From positions 1 to 64,000 of the forward strand of contig CAMDPZ010000003.1 in the NCBI GenBank assembly GCA_945905765.1: a DNA stretch of 64,000 bases, read 5' to 3'. The position numbers and the translations under genes are program-made. The first letter of the stretch is position 1. Each line of letters opens with the position of its first letter. This DNA comes from Nitrospira lenta (GTDB taxonomy: Bacteria; Nitrospirota; Nitrospiria; Nitrospirales; Nitrospiraceae). The notes below the pieces were generated by a model that saw only the letters and a list, made by a program, of their open reading frames with translations, was not told the origin of the DNA and did no database searches. Positions 23,088 through 31,282 of this stretch are shown here, piece by piece.

Positions 23088-24176
23088 ATGGCCACTCGTC
23101 CACGCAGCCCCATTACCCTGGCACAGATCCACAGCATCGTCGGAGGAGAACTGGTCGGCTCGCCACAAGCCAGCGTCACCAGTCTGGCTGGCTTTGAAGA
23201 AGCAGGCCCGAACGATCTGACCTTCATCACAGGGGATCGGATGCTCAAGACGAGCGGACCGAGCAGAGCCGGCATACTCCTCGCACACCGACGCCTGACC
23301 GAGCTTCCCAATCCTCACATCGTCGTGGCTAATCCAGGCTTAGCTTTTGCGCAGACTGCCACCGCCTTCTTCTGCCCGGTCGCGCCTCCGCGCGGCATCG
23401 ATCAGAGGGTGGTCCGTGGCCAGGACACAGAGATCGGCTTAGATGTCTCGATCTGGCCGGGAGTGACTCTGGGAGACCGGGTGACCATCGGCGCGCGCGT
23501 GATTCTCTATCCCGGCGTGTTCATCGGCAACGATACGACCATCGGAGACGATACCCTCCTCTATCCCAACGTCGTCGTCAGGGAAGGCTGCACCATCGGC
23601 GCTCGTGTCATCGTGCATAGTGGCACGGTCATCGGAAGCGACGGATTCGGCTATGTGCAAGATCAAGGACGGCATTACAAGATTCCCCAACTTGGCGGGG
23701 TTACAATTGAAGACGATGTCGAGCTCGGCGCGAATGTGACGGTCGATCGCGCCACATTGGGCCAGACAATCATCCAGCAAGGCACCAAGGTCGACAACCT
23801 GGTCCAAATCGCCCATAACGTCACGATCGGCGCCCATTCCATCATCGTCTCGCAGGTCGGGATCGCCGGCAGCACTCGCGTGGGCCATCACGTCATGATC
23901 GGGGGACAGGCAGGACTGGCGGATCACCTCGTGATCGGCGATCAAGTCATGATTGCCGCGCGCGCCGGCGTCAATCGCAATCTCGAACCGAACCAAATCG
24001 TTTCGGGAGCTCCCGTCATGCCCCATGAAGTCTGGATCAAGGCTCAGGCCGTGATTCCACGGCTTCCTGAGCTCCGACAGACCGTGCGTGTATTGGAAGA
24101 AAAGATGAAGCAGTTGGAAGCCAGCCCCAAAGCGCCTCGCGCCTCGAAGACGAAACCGAAGAAGCGGACCAGATAG
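23088..24176 (+). CDS. lpxD: UDP-3-O-(3-hydroxyacyl)glucosamine N-acyltransferase
   Basis: 362 residues. The N-terminal uridine-binding domain (1-100) contains FEEAGPNDLTFITGDRM. It is followed by the left-handed beta-helix of hexapeptide repeats (IGLDVSIWPGVTLGDRVTIG and so on), the catalytic His in LVQIAHNVTIGAHS, and GSDGFGYVQDQGRHYKIPQL. A C-terminal helix (LRQTVRVLEEKMKQLE) and Lys-rich tail end the chain. It adds the amide-linked acyl chain of lipid A from the ACP. Confidence 0.93.
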   Translation: MATRPRSPITLAQIHSIVGGELVGSPQASVTSLAGFEEAGPNDLTFITGDRMLKTSGPSRAGILLAHRRLTELPNPHIVVANPGLAFAQTATAFFCPVAPPRGIDQRVVRGQDTEIGLDVSIWPGVTLGDRVTIGARVILYPGVFIGNDTTIGDDTLLYPNVVVREGCTIGARVIVHSGTVIGSDGFGYVQDQGRHYKIPQLGGVTIEDDVELGANVTVDRATLGQTIIQQGTKVDNLVQIAHNVTIGAHSIIVSQVGIAGSTRVGHHVMIGGQAGLADHLVIGDQVMIAARAGVNRNLEPNQIVSGAPVMPHEVWIKAQAVIPRLPELRQTVRVLEEKMKQLEASPKAPRASKTKPKKRTR

Positions 24177-24194
24177 CAAAGAGATCTGCGGCCC

Positions 24195-24716
24195 CTACCC
24201 GATAATCCCTCGCCAGCCGAACAGCTTCGCCCAGTAGAACCCGGCCCAGGGCATCAAAACAGCAGGGACAGGATCAAGATCGCCCTGCATCATGGCGAAA
24301 GCCCCGGCGCCGAAAATCAACGATGCTCCGGCAAGCGTCATCAGCGGAACGAATCGCCGCCCCGCATGAGCGATGGTCGGCACCTCCGGTTCAAGCTTGG
24401 CTTTCTTGTTATGCCGAGTAACCGCGCTTCGCATGCGAGCGGCATAGACCTCGGGAAAATTCGCCAGCAGATAACGGTGATAGCGGGTCTGCCCCCACCC
24501 GCACAACGCGCCGACCACGATCAAACCTGAACTGGCCAAAAACGTCACCCAAGTATAGGTATGGTTCGCCAGCAGCTGATAGCCCAGCGATCCCACTCCG
24601 CCGACCATACAGACCAGCCCGACCACTCCGGCCGGCATGAGGATATAGGACCGGACATAGAAACGAGCCTGTTCCTCAATCTTTTCCGGTCGCAACATTG
24701 TCACAAGTTTTGGCAT
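24195..24716 (-). CDS. Four-helix membrane protein of unknown function
   Basis: 173 residues with hydrophobic stretches at about 28-50, 58-76, 121-140 and 148-165. Between the pairs is a basic loop (YAARMRSAVTRHNKKAKLEP). It starts MPKLVTMLRPEKIEEQARFY. I do not recognise the family. It is convergent with lpxD (18 bp). Confidence 0.65.
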   Translation of the reverse strand: MPKLVTMLRPEKIEEQARFYVRSYILMPAGVVGLVCMVGGVGSLGYQLLANHTYTWVTFLASSGLIVVGALCGWGQTRYHRYLLANFPEVYAARMRSAVTRHNKKAKLEPEVPTIAHAGRRFVPLMTLAGASLIFGAGAFAMMQGDLDPVPAVLMPWAGFYWAKLFGWRGIIG

Positions 24717-25313
24717 CGACGTTCTCCCACCCCATGAGGCTGCAAGCTGTCATCCTTCTCGATGAAGGAAGGCAACAAACCGCGGCATCATACCATCCTT
24801 CTCTCGCTTGTTACATGGACATGAAGTGGCAAAGAAGCCTCTTCTGCCTCACCCGATTGAAGCGAACGCGCCATCTCCAGGCCCAGACGCGAAATTGTGG
24901 ATGACCGGCGCTAAACAGTAGGTAGCATAACCGGTTTTTCCATGAGACGCCATCCCCAGCTGACTCCATCGCCTACAGACAGGCCTCTGCACGAAAATAC
25001 CGCTCCCTGACTGAGGATTTTCCATCATCACCCTGAAAATCTGCGTAAAAAAAGGCGACAAGAACTGACGCCATGAGCCCCCCTCATGTCTATGTCCACA
25101 AAATATGTGCACGGCTTGGGGATAACCATGTGGATGAGTCGCCAACTGCCTACCACACGACAGAGCCTTGCAGATTGCCCAATCAGTAGGCAGTGCAACC
25201 TGTGAGATTTCAGCAAGATGTGATGGCAGACAAAAAACGATCTTCAGAAAAAGAGCGCGAATGACTCTCGCGAAAGAAAATTATTTTAATTGAACGTACA
25301 GAACTGGACAGAC
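24717..25313. other. 600-bp gap without a recognised gene
   Basis: Lower in GC than its surroundings. It holds the promoter region of the membrane protein at 24195-24716 and one possible 33-codon reading frame on the minus strand, 25074 to 24973, that begins ATG after AGGGGGG and reads MASVLVAFFYADFQGDDG; this is weak. I found no stable RNA or repeat. Confidence 0.4.
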
Positions 25314-26405
25314 TTATCGCTTATTTTTCAGGCTGGCACCGAGGGCTGCCAGCAACTGTCGATTTTCTTTCGCAGTCTTGATGGCAAGACGAATCATCTG
25401 GCTGGTCAGGCCTGGCAGGGTCGAACAATCGCGGACCAGTAGCCTCTCAGCAGCCAGCCGATCCGTCACCTCGCCAGCGCTCGTCGTCGCAGGCAACTCG
25501 ATCAGCACAAAATTCGCCGCTGATGGGTAGACCCTCAGCCCGGACAGGGAACGAAGCCCCTGCATGAATCGTGACCGCTCACCCTTCATGAAAGTGCGGC
25601 TTTTGGTCGCATAGGCCTGGTCCTGCAACACCGCCAAGGAGACCTCCTGCGCCAGTGTGTTGACCGACCAGGGAGGCTGACGATCTTTCAGCCGCGCAAC
25701 GACCTGACTCGCGCCAACCAGATAACCGATTCGCAACCCCGGCATGGCATAGAACTTTGTCAGACTGCGCAGGACGATCAGACGAGGATATTCGCTCACC
25801 AGCGAGACCACCGACTGAGCCGGACAATAGTCGATGAAGGCCTCGTCCACGATCAGCCAGCCCTGCTGCCGTTCAGTGGCCTCAGCCAGCTCGCGCAGAG
25901 CCTGCCGCTCCAGCACCTGACCGGTCGGATTGTTGGGGTTACACAAAAAGAGGGCATCGAATTTCGACCGTGGGGCCGAGAACCTTCGCAGCAAGTCTTT
26001 CACGGGAGGGAGAAACCGTTCCTCCCGCCTGGCATGCAGATACTGGAACGAACTCCCTGCATCGGTCAAGGCGCTCGCATATTCCTCAAACGTGGGACCA
26101 GCAATGAGCGCCGACTTGATCCCCAGCGCGCGGGGCAGCAGATGGATCAGCTCCGTCGAGCCGTTGCCGACGAGGATCATGTCAGAATCGACGTCGCACT
26201 GTTGCGCCAATTCCTGTCGAAGCTGCCAGCAGTCCGGGTCCGGATAATGGACGATCTGCTTGAGCGCCGTGCGAATGGCACGAAGCCCTGCTGCCGGGAA
26301 GCCCAATGGATTGATGCTGGCGCTAAAGTCCACGATCCGATCGACGGGAACCCGTTGCTCCCGCGCGACCTTGTAGACATTCCCTCCGTGAATCGGCTGT
26401 GTCAT
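25314..26405 (-). CDS. cobD: Threonine-phosphate decarboxylase (CobD/CobC type)
   Basis: A PLP enzyme of the histidinol-phosphate aminotransferase fold that makes aminopropanol phosphate for the cobalamin linker. The N-terminus HGGNVYKVAREQ and DFSASINPLGFP are diagnostic for CobD rather than HisC. Also seen: LVGNGSTELIHLLPRA, CNPNNPTGQV, the Asp in LIVDEAFIDYCP, and the PLP Lys in RSLTKFYAMPGLRIGY. It is 363 aa from ATG 26405, which overlaps the cbiB stop by ATGA. It is the last gene of the B12 run. Confidence 0.9.
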   Translation of the reverse strand: MTQPIHGGNVYKVAREQRVPVDRIVDFSASINPLGFPAAGLRAIRTALKQIVHYPDPDCWQLRQELAQQCDVDSDMILVGNGSTELIHLLPRALGIKSALIAGPTFEEYASALTDAGSSFQYLHARREERFLPPVKDLLRRFSAPRSKFDALFLCNPNNPTGQVLERQALRELAEATERQQGWLIVDEAFIDYCPAQSVVSLVSEYPRLIVLRSLTKFYAMPGLRIGYLVGASQVVARLKDRQPPWSVNTLAQEVSLAVLQDQAYATKSRTFMKGERSRFMQGLRSLSGLRVYPSAANFVLIELPATTSAGEVTDRLAAERLLVRDCSTLPGLTSQMIRLAIKTAKENRQLLAALGASLKNKR

Positions 26406-27364
26406 TCCCTCACCATCAACAGCCACCCCACGCCCCACAAGACGCCCAGTAGACTGGCCCACAACATAAGCCGGAGTGCTCGACCGATATGCTCACTCGT
26501 CAGGGGTTGATCCGGATCGCCAAGACAAGGCCGTTCAACAAGCAGGCCGTCATAACGATTGCTCCCGCCCAACTGCACGCCGAGCGCGCCGGCCATCGCT
26601 GCCTCCGGATGGCCGCTGTTCGGGCTGGGATGGGCTCCCCCGTCCCGCAAGAGGATCTGCCAGGCCCTCTGCATGGCAGGCCAGGATCGAGCCACAATTC
26701 CCTCTGACAAGACCAACAAGAGCGCGGTAATGCGAGCCGGAATAAAATTCACCACGTCATCCAATCGGGCCGACGCCCAGCCGAACCACCGGTATCGCTC
26801 GTCCATATGGCCGATCATCGAATCCAATGTGCTGATCGCCTTATAGGCCAGGGCCAAGGGCGCGCCCCCTATCACCAGATAGAAGAGGGGCGCAATGATT
26901 CCGTCCGCCGTGCTTTCCGCAATCGTTTCCACCGAGGCTCGCACGATATCGGCTTCAGCCATCTCCCCCGTATCGCGTCCGACAATCTTCGCGAGGGAGG
27001 CTCTCGCTTCCGTCAACGAGGAGGTGTGAAGCGCCCTCTGTACGGAGCGGATATGGTCGATCAGATCGCGGACCGCAAGCGTGGTCCAAGCCAGCAGCAC
27101 CGTGGCCACACTGCCCCATAACGCATCGATCGAACCGGCAAACTGGATGAGTCCCGTGCCAGCTACATAGGCCGCACTTGGCAACCCGACGGCCAGCAGC
27201 AGGCCGGCCATCCGTTGCTTGGCGGGAGACAGGAGGAGCTGATGGACGCACCGGTCACACCAAGTGATGATAAATCCCATCCAACGCACCGGATGGGGAA
27301 ACCAGCGGGGATCTCCCACAGCCGCGTCCAAGGCACAGGCCAATGCCAATTCGCCTCCGGTCAT
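26402..27364 (-). CDS. cbiB: Adenosylcobinamide-phosphate synthase
   Basis: 320-residue membrane protein of the CbiB/CobD family, joining aminopropanol (phosphate) to adenosylcobyric acid. Seen: LDAAVGDPRWFPHPVRWMG, the conserved loop ETIAESTADGIIAPLFYLVI, AYKAISTLDSMIGHMDERYR, and GGSNRYDGLLVERPCLGDPD. Overlaps: its ATG region meets the cobS stop (27361), and its stop overlaps the decarboxylase gene. Confidence 0.93.
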   Translation of the reverse strand: MTGGELALACALDAAVGDPRWFPHPVRWMGFIITWCDRCVHQLLLSPAKQRMAGLLLAVGLPSAAYVAGTGLIQFAGSIDALWGSVATVLLAWTTLAVRDLIDHIRSVQRALHTSSLTEARASLAKIVGRDTGEMAEADIVRASVETIAESTADGIIAPLFYLVIGGAPLALAYKAISTLDSMIGHMDERYRWFGWASARLDDVVNFIPARITALLLVLSEGIVARSWPAMQRAWQILLRDGGAHPSPNSGHPEAAMAGALGVQLGGSNRYDGLLVERPCLGDPDQPLTSEHIGRALRLMLWASLLGVLWGVGWLLMVRE

Positions 27365-28113
27365 CGAAATAGCACCAGGGGCACGATCAGGATAAAGAGG
27401 ATCTCTGCCATTTCGTTCGTCGCACCCAACAAATCACCGGTAACGCCGCCGAACATCCGGTGAAACCACACGGTCGAAAGCCGGACGAGAACCGTGCCGA
27501 CAAGGAGGCAACCCAAGGCTAACCAGGGGCCCAACAAGAAAGATAAAATCAATCCTGCCGTGAGGGTTGCTACCGTGAGATGTCGCCAGGATAAATGGGC
27601 GAGAAACGATTGAGCCAATCCTCCCTCCGCCCTGGCATAGGTCACATGGAAGGATCCCATGACCATGGCCCAGCGGCCGACCACCGGCATGCCAAGCAGC
27701 AAGGCAAGATGCTCGTCGATCGGCATGTCATTGAGCCCGGCATAGCGGAGACCGAGCGAAAGAAAGAGCCCAGTCGCACCGATCGCCCCGATTCGTCCAT
27801 CCTTCATAATCGCCAGACGAGCCTGTGGAGTTCGCCCTCCGGCCAACCCGTCCACCATATCGGCTAAGCCGTCCTGATGGAGCCCGCGCGTGATGCCAAT
27901 GAGGAGCAGCATCAAGAGCAGACTCGTGACTTCTGCAGAAAAAATCTGCGCCAGAAACAGATCCGCCGTGACTAACAACAGGCCAAGAAGACAGCCCACA
28001 AAGGGATACCAACTCATGGAGGCAGCCAACTCCTCAGGCTTGGCATCATGCGTCGAACGGCTAAGAGGAACAGCAGTGAGAAACTGCCAAGCAAAAATAA
28101 ATGAACGTGCCAT
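27361..28113 (-). CDS. cobS: Adenosylcobinamide-GDP ribazoletransferase
   Basis: 250-residue integral membrane enzyme that joins adenosyl-GDP-cobinamide to alpha-ribazole. Seen: FLTAVPLS at the N-terminus, the metal-binding GITRGLHQDGLADMVDGLAG and DGRIGAIGATGLFLSLGLRY, with many membrane helices. Start taken at the ATG before ARSFIFAWQFL; the frame remains open to 28185, but that extension is a low-complexity inverted repeat. The stop overlaps the cbiB start. Confidence 0.9.
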   Translation of the reverse strand: MARSFIFAWQFLTAVPLSRSTHDAKPEELAASMSWYPFVGCLLGLLLVTADLFLAQIFSAEVTSLLLMLLLIGITRGLHQDGLADMVDGLAGGRTPQARLAIMKDGRIGAIGATGLFLSLGLRYAGLNDMPIDEHLALLLGMPVVGRWAMVMGSFHVTYARAEGGLAQSFLAHLSWRHLTVATLTAGLILSFLLGPWLALGCLLVGTVLVRLSTVWFHRMFGGVTGDLLGATNEMAEILFILIVPLVLFR

Positions 28114-28114
28114 G

Positions 28115-28205
28115 ACAAATGGGGTAGCGGGATACGGGGGTAACGGGATAGAAGACGCGTGCGCGTCTATCCCTCTGCCCCTCATCCCTTTATCCCCTTA
28201 CCCCC
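28115..28205. repeat. Inverted low-complexity repeat between cobT and cobS
   Basis: GGGATAGA-aga-CGCG faces CGCG-TCTATCCC near 28145-28172, flanked by imperfect runs of GGGGTA-type words on one side and TATCCCC/TACCCCC words on the other. It could form a hairpin in the operon mRNA and hide the cobS start. Confidence 0.45.
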
Positions 28206-29258
28206 TTCCGTTCGTTCCGACACCCCGGCCTCGTCGAACGTAGCCATCTCCGTGAGAATCTTGATTGCGGCAAAGACCAGACTTATCCCAAGACAAGCGC
28301 CGGTGCCTTCCCCTAAACGAAGGTCCAAATCGAATAGAGGCTTCAACCCAAGATGCTCCAATATCGCCTGATGACCTCGCTCGACCGACCGATGGGACGC
28401 AATCAGATAGTCTTTGCAGCGAGGTTGCAGACCCACGGCAATCAAAGCGGCCGCGCCTGCGATAAATCCGTCCAGCACGACCGGAATGCGAGCCGCTGCT
28501 GCGCCCAACATCAAGCCAGTCAACCCGGCGATTTCCAGCCCTCCCACCTTGGCGAGCACCTGCATCGCGTCCGCCTGATTGAGCCGATGGAGAGCGAGCG
28601 CCCGTTGAATCACCTCGATCTTATGAGCATGACTGGTATCGTCGATCCCGGTCCCTCGTCCTGTCACCTCGAAAACCGGACGACCCGTCATCACCGCGGC
28701 GATCGCCGAACTGGCGGTGGTGTTGCCGATCCCCATCTCCCCTGTCCCGATCAGGCCGATCCCCTGTTGCGCGGCTTCCCTGGCCAGCTCGATCCCGACT
28801 TGCAGCGCCTGCTCCGCCTGCGCGGGACTCATGGCAGGCTCCACCAGCAGATTGTTCGTGCCGGGCATGACCTTCTTATGGATCAGTCCGGGAGCCGCGT
28901 CGAAGTCGAAATTCACCCCGATATCCACGACGCGAACCTCGATGCCGGCATGACGAGCCAGCACATTGACTGCGGCACCCCCACGCAAAAAGTTCAGGAC
29001 CATCTGAGGCGTCACGGCGGAGGGATAAGCGCTTACCCCTTCGGCCGTCACTCCATGATCGGCCGCGAAGGTAAAGACGGCTCCGCGCGGAAGCTGAGGT
29101 TTCAGCTCCCCTGTAATCATGACGTAGCGCGCCGCCAGTTCTTCGAGCCGGCCCAGACTGCCGACCGGCTTCGTCAATCGATCGAGCCTCGCCTGCGCCT
29201 GTACCAACAGACGAGGGTCGGTCGGCTGAATCCGGTCGATGGTTTCACGCAACAACAT
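28182..29258 (-). CDS. cobT: Nicotinate-nucleotide-dimethylbenzimidazole phosphoribosyltransferase
   Basis: 358 residues. It makes alpha-ribazole phosphate, the lower ligand of B12. Seen: LDRLTKPVGSLGRLEELAAR, TFAADHGVTAEGVSAYPSAV, RGGAAVNVLARHAGIEVRVV, GEMGIGNTTASSAI, GRGTGIDDTSHAHK, and the terminal TFDEAGVS with the catalytic Glu. The final GGKGIKG is encoded within the simple repeat that fills the cobT-cobS gap. Confidence 0.94.
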   Translation of the reverse strand: MLLRETIDRIQPTDPRLLVQAQARLDRLTKPVGSLGRLEELAARYVMITGELKPQLPRGAVFTFAADHGVTAEGVSAYPSAVTPQMVLNFLRGGAAVNVLARHAGIEVRVVDIGVNFDFDAAPGLIHKKVMPGTNNLLVEPAMSPAQAEQALQVGIELAREAAQQGIGLIGTGEMGIGNTTASSAIAAVMTGRPVFEVTGRGTGIDDTSHAHKIEVIQRALALHRLNQADAMQVLAKVGGLEIAGLTGLMLGAAAARIPVVLDGFIAGAAALIAVGLQPRCKDYLIASHRSVERGHQAILEHLGLKPLFDLDLRLGEGTGACLGISLVFAAIKILTEMATFDEAGVSERTEGGKGIKG

Positions 29259-29272
29259 CCTCGAAACCCCTC

Positions 29273-29809
29273 CTACTTCAATCGCAGCGGAAGGCCGCTG
29301 ACCGTCAGGTAGACTTCATCTGCTTCTGCCGCCACCTGTTGATTGACCCGTCCTGCCAGATCGCGAAAGGCCCTGACATTTTTCGTCGCGGGCACAAGCC
29401 CCAGACCCAATTCGTTGCTCACGATCACGACGCGAGCCTTCGTCTGCCTGATCGCCTGCAGCAAATCATCTGTCGCCTGAGACACGGCTACATCGTTCAA
29501 CTTCCGCCCCTTTAAATTATTCAACCACAACGTGAGACAATCAAGCACAATCGTTTGATAACTATTACAATTATCACTGAACCAATCGGCGAGACCAGCC
29601 GGCACTTCTGCCGTTTGCCAGTCAGATGCACGAGTGGCTTGATGCCGCTCGATCCGCACTTGCATCTCTCGGTCCAATGCCTGACCAGTCGCCACGAAGG
29701 CTCTCGGTCCCGCCTCCCCCGCCAGATCGAGCGCCACCTGGCTCTTGCCTGACGCAGCGCCTCCCAACACCAGAATGAGCTTCGACCGTCCCTTGCGTGC
29801 CTTCTTCAT
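29273..29809 (-). CDS. cobU: Adenosylcobinamide kinase / guanylyltransferase
   Basis: 178 residues. The P-loop is LILVLGGAASGKSQVALDLA. FVATGQALDREMQVRIERHQ holds the guanylylated His region (R-x-x-RHQ), LDCLTLWLNNL and VIVSNELGLGLVPATKNVRA complete the family pattern. It phosphorylates adenosylcobinamide and transfers GMP ahead of CobS. Between the PduO-type ATR (4-bp gap) and cobT (14-bp gap). Confidence 0.94.
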   Translation of the reverse strand: MKKARKGRSKLILVLGGAASGKSQVALDLAGEAGPRAFVATGQALDREMQVRIERHQATRASDWQTAEVPAGLADWFSDNCNSYQTIVLDCLTLWLNNLKGRKLNDVAVSQATDDLLQAIRQTKARVVIVSNELGLGLVPATKNVRAFRDLAGRVNQQVAAEADEVYLTVSGLPLRLK

Positions 29810-29813
29810 CGGG

Positions 29814-30410
29814 TCATCTCGCCGCCTTCTTCACATCACGCTGCCAGAGAAACTCAGGCTCCCCCTGTGTCTTAGCTGCCCATCTAGCCAGAACGAACAG
29901 GGCGTCGCTCAGCCGATTCACGAACTTGATAGAGACCACATCGACCAGCTCTTCCCGCGAGAGCTGCACACAGAGCCGTTCCGCCCTGCGGCAGACCGTT
30001 CGCGCCTGATGCAAAAAGGCCGAAACCCTTCCCCCGCCAGGGAGGATGAATTCTTTAAGCGGAGGCAGATCTTTCTGGCAACGATCGATCATCTTCTCCA
30101 ACTTCGTCACATCTTTCCCCGTCACCTGCGGCATGTTCTTGAATGCTTGCCCGGGAACCGTCGCAAGGATCCCCCCGAGATCGAACAATTTATTCTGAAT
30201 CCAGAGGAGATCCTCGTCCAGCTGTTCAACCTGGATAGGATTACAGGCCACCTCGCCATTCATCGCCCGCACCACCCCGACTACCGCATTCAACTCATCC
30301 AGAGTCCCATAGGCCTCGACTCGAAGACTATCCTTCCAAACCTGCTGCCCGCCGGCCAAACGTGTCTTACCCGCGTCACCGGTCCTGGTATACACTTTTG
30401 TAATGCGCAT
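29814..30410 (-). CDS. PduO-type cob(I)alamin adenosyltransferase
   Basis: 198 residues: VYTRTGDAGKTRLAGGQ (ATP-binding), RVEAYGTLDELNAVVGVVRA, then FILPGGGRVSAFLHQARTVC with the Arg of ATP binding, and FVNRLSDALFVLARWAA. It attaches the adenosyl group to cobalt. A second, unrelated adenosyltransferase (CobO type) lies just upstream at 30634-31230, an apparent redundancy. Confidence 0.94.
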   Translation of the reverse strand: MRITKVYTRTGDAGKTRLAGGQQVWKDSLRVEAYGTLDELNAVVGVVRAMNGEVACNPIQVEQLDEDLLWIQNKLFDLGGILATVPGQAFKNMPQVTGKDVTKLEKMIDRCQKDLPPLKEFILPGGGRVSAFLHQARTVCRRAERLCVQLSREELVDVVSIKFVNRLSDALFVLARWAAKTQGEPEFLWQRDVKKAAR

Positions 30411-30422
30411 GGTTCTGACTCC

Positions 30423-30629
30423 CTATTCCGCAGAGGGGGCAACGGAAGACCCCAGTTCACCAGAAACCACCTGCTTCAAACAGGCAGGACAAAGGCAATC
30501 CTCGAAGCGAGCTGTAATCCAATCCAAATGTTGATCGGTCACACCCATCTGTCCGCACCAGCAGCCGTACTGCCCGCATTCAAAGGTCTGGCTGCATTGC
30601 TCGCACGTTTTGGTGACCGGTCCTCTCAT
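30423..30629 (-). CDS. Cysteine-rich CWC-family protein
   Basis: 68 residues matching the cysteine-rich CWC pattern: CEQCSQTFECGQYGCWCGQM, then EDCLCPACLKQVV. Eight cysteines suggest one or two metal (likely zinc) sites. It lies between two adenosyltransferase genes with gaps of 12 and 4 bp, inside the B12 operon. Role unknown; possibly metal or corrinoid handling, but nothing in the sequence proves that. Confidence 0.8.
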   Translation of the reverse strand: MRGPVTKTCEQCSQTFECGQYGCWCGQMGVTDQHLDWITARFEDCLCPACLKQVVSGELGSSVAPSAE

Positions 30630-30633
30630 CCTG

Positions 30634-31230
30634 CTAAAATTCCACTCCTGGCTGCGCCTTGATTCCCTTCCGGAAGGGATGCTTCACCTGCTTCATCTCC
30701 GTCACCAAATCGGCCTCCTCGATCAAGGCTTCTGTTGCGCCGCGCCCCGTGATGACCACATGTTGCATGGGAGGCCTAGCCCGAAGAGCCGGCAACACAT
30801 CTTCGAGTCTGACATAATCGTACTTCAGGGCGATATTGAATTCATCGAGGATTACCATTGCATAGGAGGAATCGCGCAGGAACCCGCAGGCCTCAGCCCA
30901 GGCCTGCTGGGCGCACTGCGCATCCCGCTCACGGTCTTGCGTTTCCCAGGTATAGCCCTCGCCCATGCGCAAAAAAGTCACCCGGTCACCGAAGGATTTG
31001 AGCGCCCGCTCCTCCGCCGTATCGATCGCCCCCTTGATGAACTGCACCACCGCCACCTTTAAGCCGTGGCCGATGCAGCGCAGCGCCATCCCCAACGCGG
31101 CGGTCGTCTTCCCCTTACCGGCGCCAGTATAGACAATCAAGAGACCTCGCTCTTCTTGCGCCGCGTCGATGCGCCGATCCACCGACGCCTTCAACCGCTC
31201 CATCTTCGCCTTATGGTCGTCCTGTTCCAT
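30634..31230 (-). CDS. cobO: CobO/BtuR-type cob(I)yrinic acid a,c-diamide adenosyltransferase
   Basis: P-loop IVYTGAGKGKTTAALGMALR, then VAVVQFIKG, AWAEACGFLRDSSYAMVILD, EFNIALKYDYVRLEDVLPAL and VITGRGATEALIEEADLVTE. This is the classic CobA/CobO fold. ATG 31230 follows GGAG; a GTG at 31233 is equally near. It is the first enzyme gene after btuB, and acts on imported or made corrinoids. Confidence 0.93.
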   Translation of the reverse strand: MEQDDHKAKMERLKASVDRRIDAAQEERGLLIVYTGAGKGKTTAALGMALRCIGHGLKVAVVQFIKGAIDTAEERALKSFGDRVTFLRMGEGYTWETQDRERDAQCAQQAWAEACGFLRDSSYAMVILDEFNIALKYDYVRLEDVLPALRARPPMQHVVITGRGATEALIEEADLVTEMKQVKHPFRKGIKAQPGVEF

Positions 31231-31282
31231 CACTACATATCTCCTGGATCACCGACAAGCCTGGAACCCCTATGCAACCCTG

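Noticed and set aside
24849-25145. 98-codon minus-strand frame in the large gap
   Set aside because: Cys/His/Gly-rich composition without family pattern and no good ribosome-binding site.
28114-28185. 24-residue N-terminal extension of cobS
   Set aside because: It covers a low-complexity inverted repeat, and known family members start near the FLTAVPLS motif.
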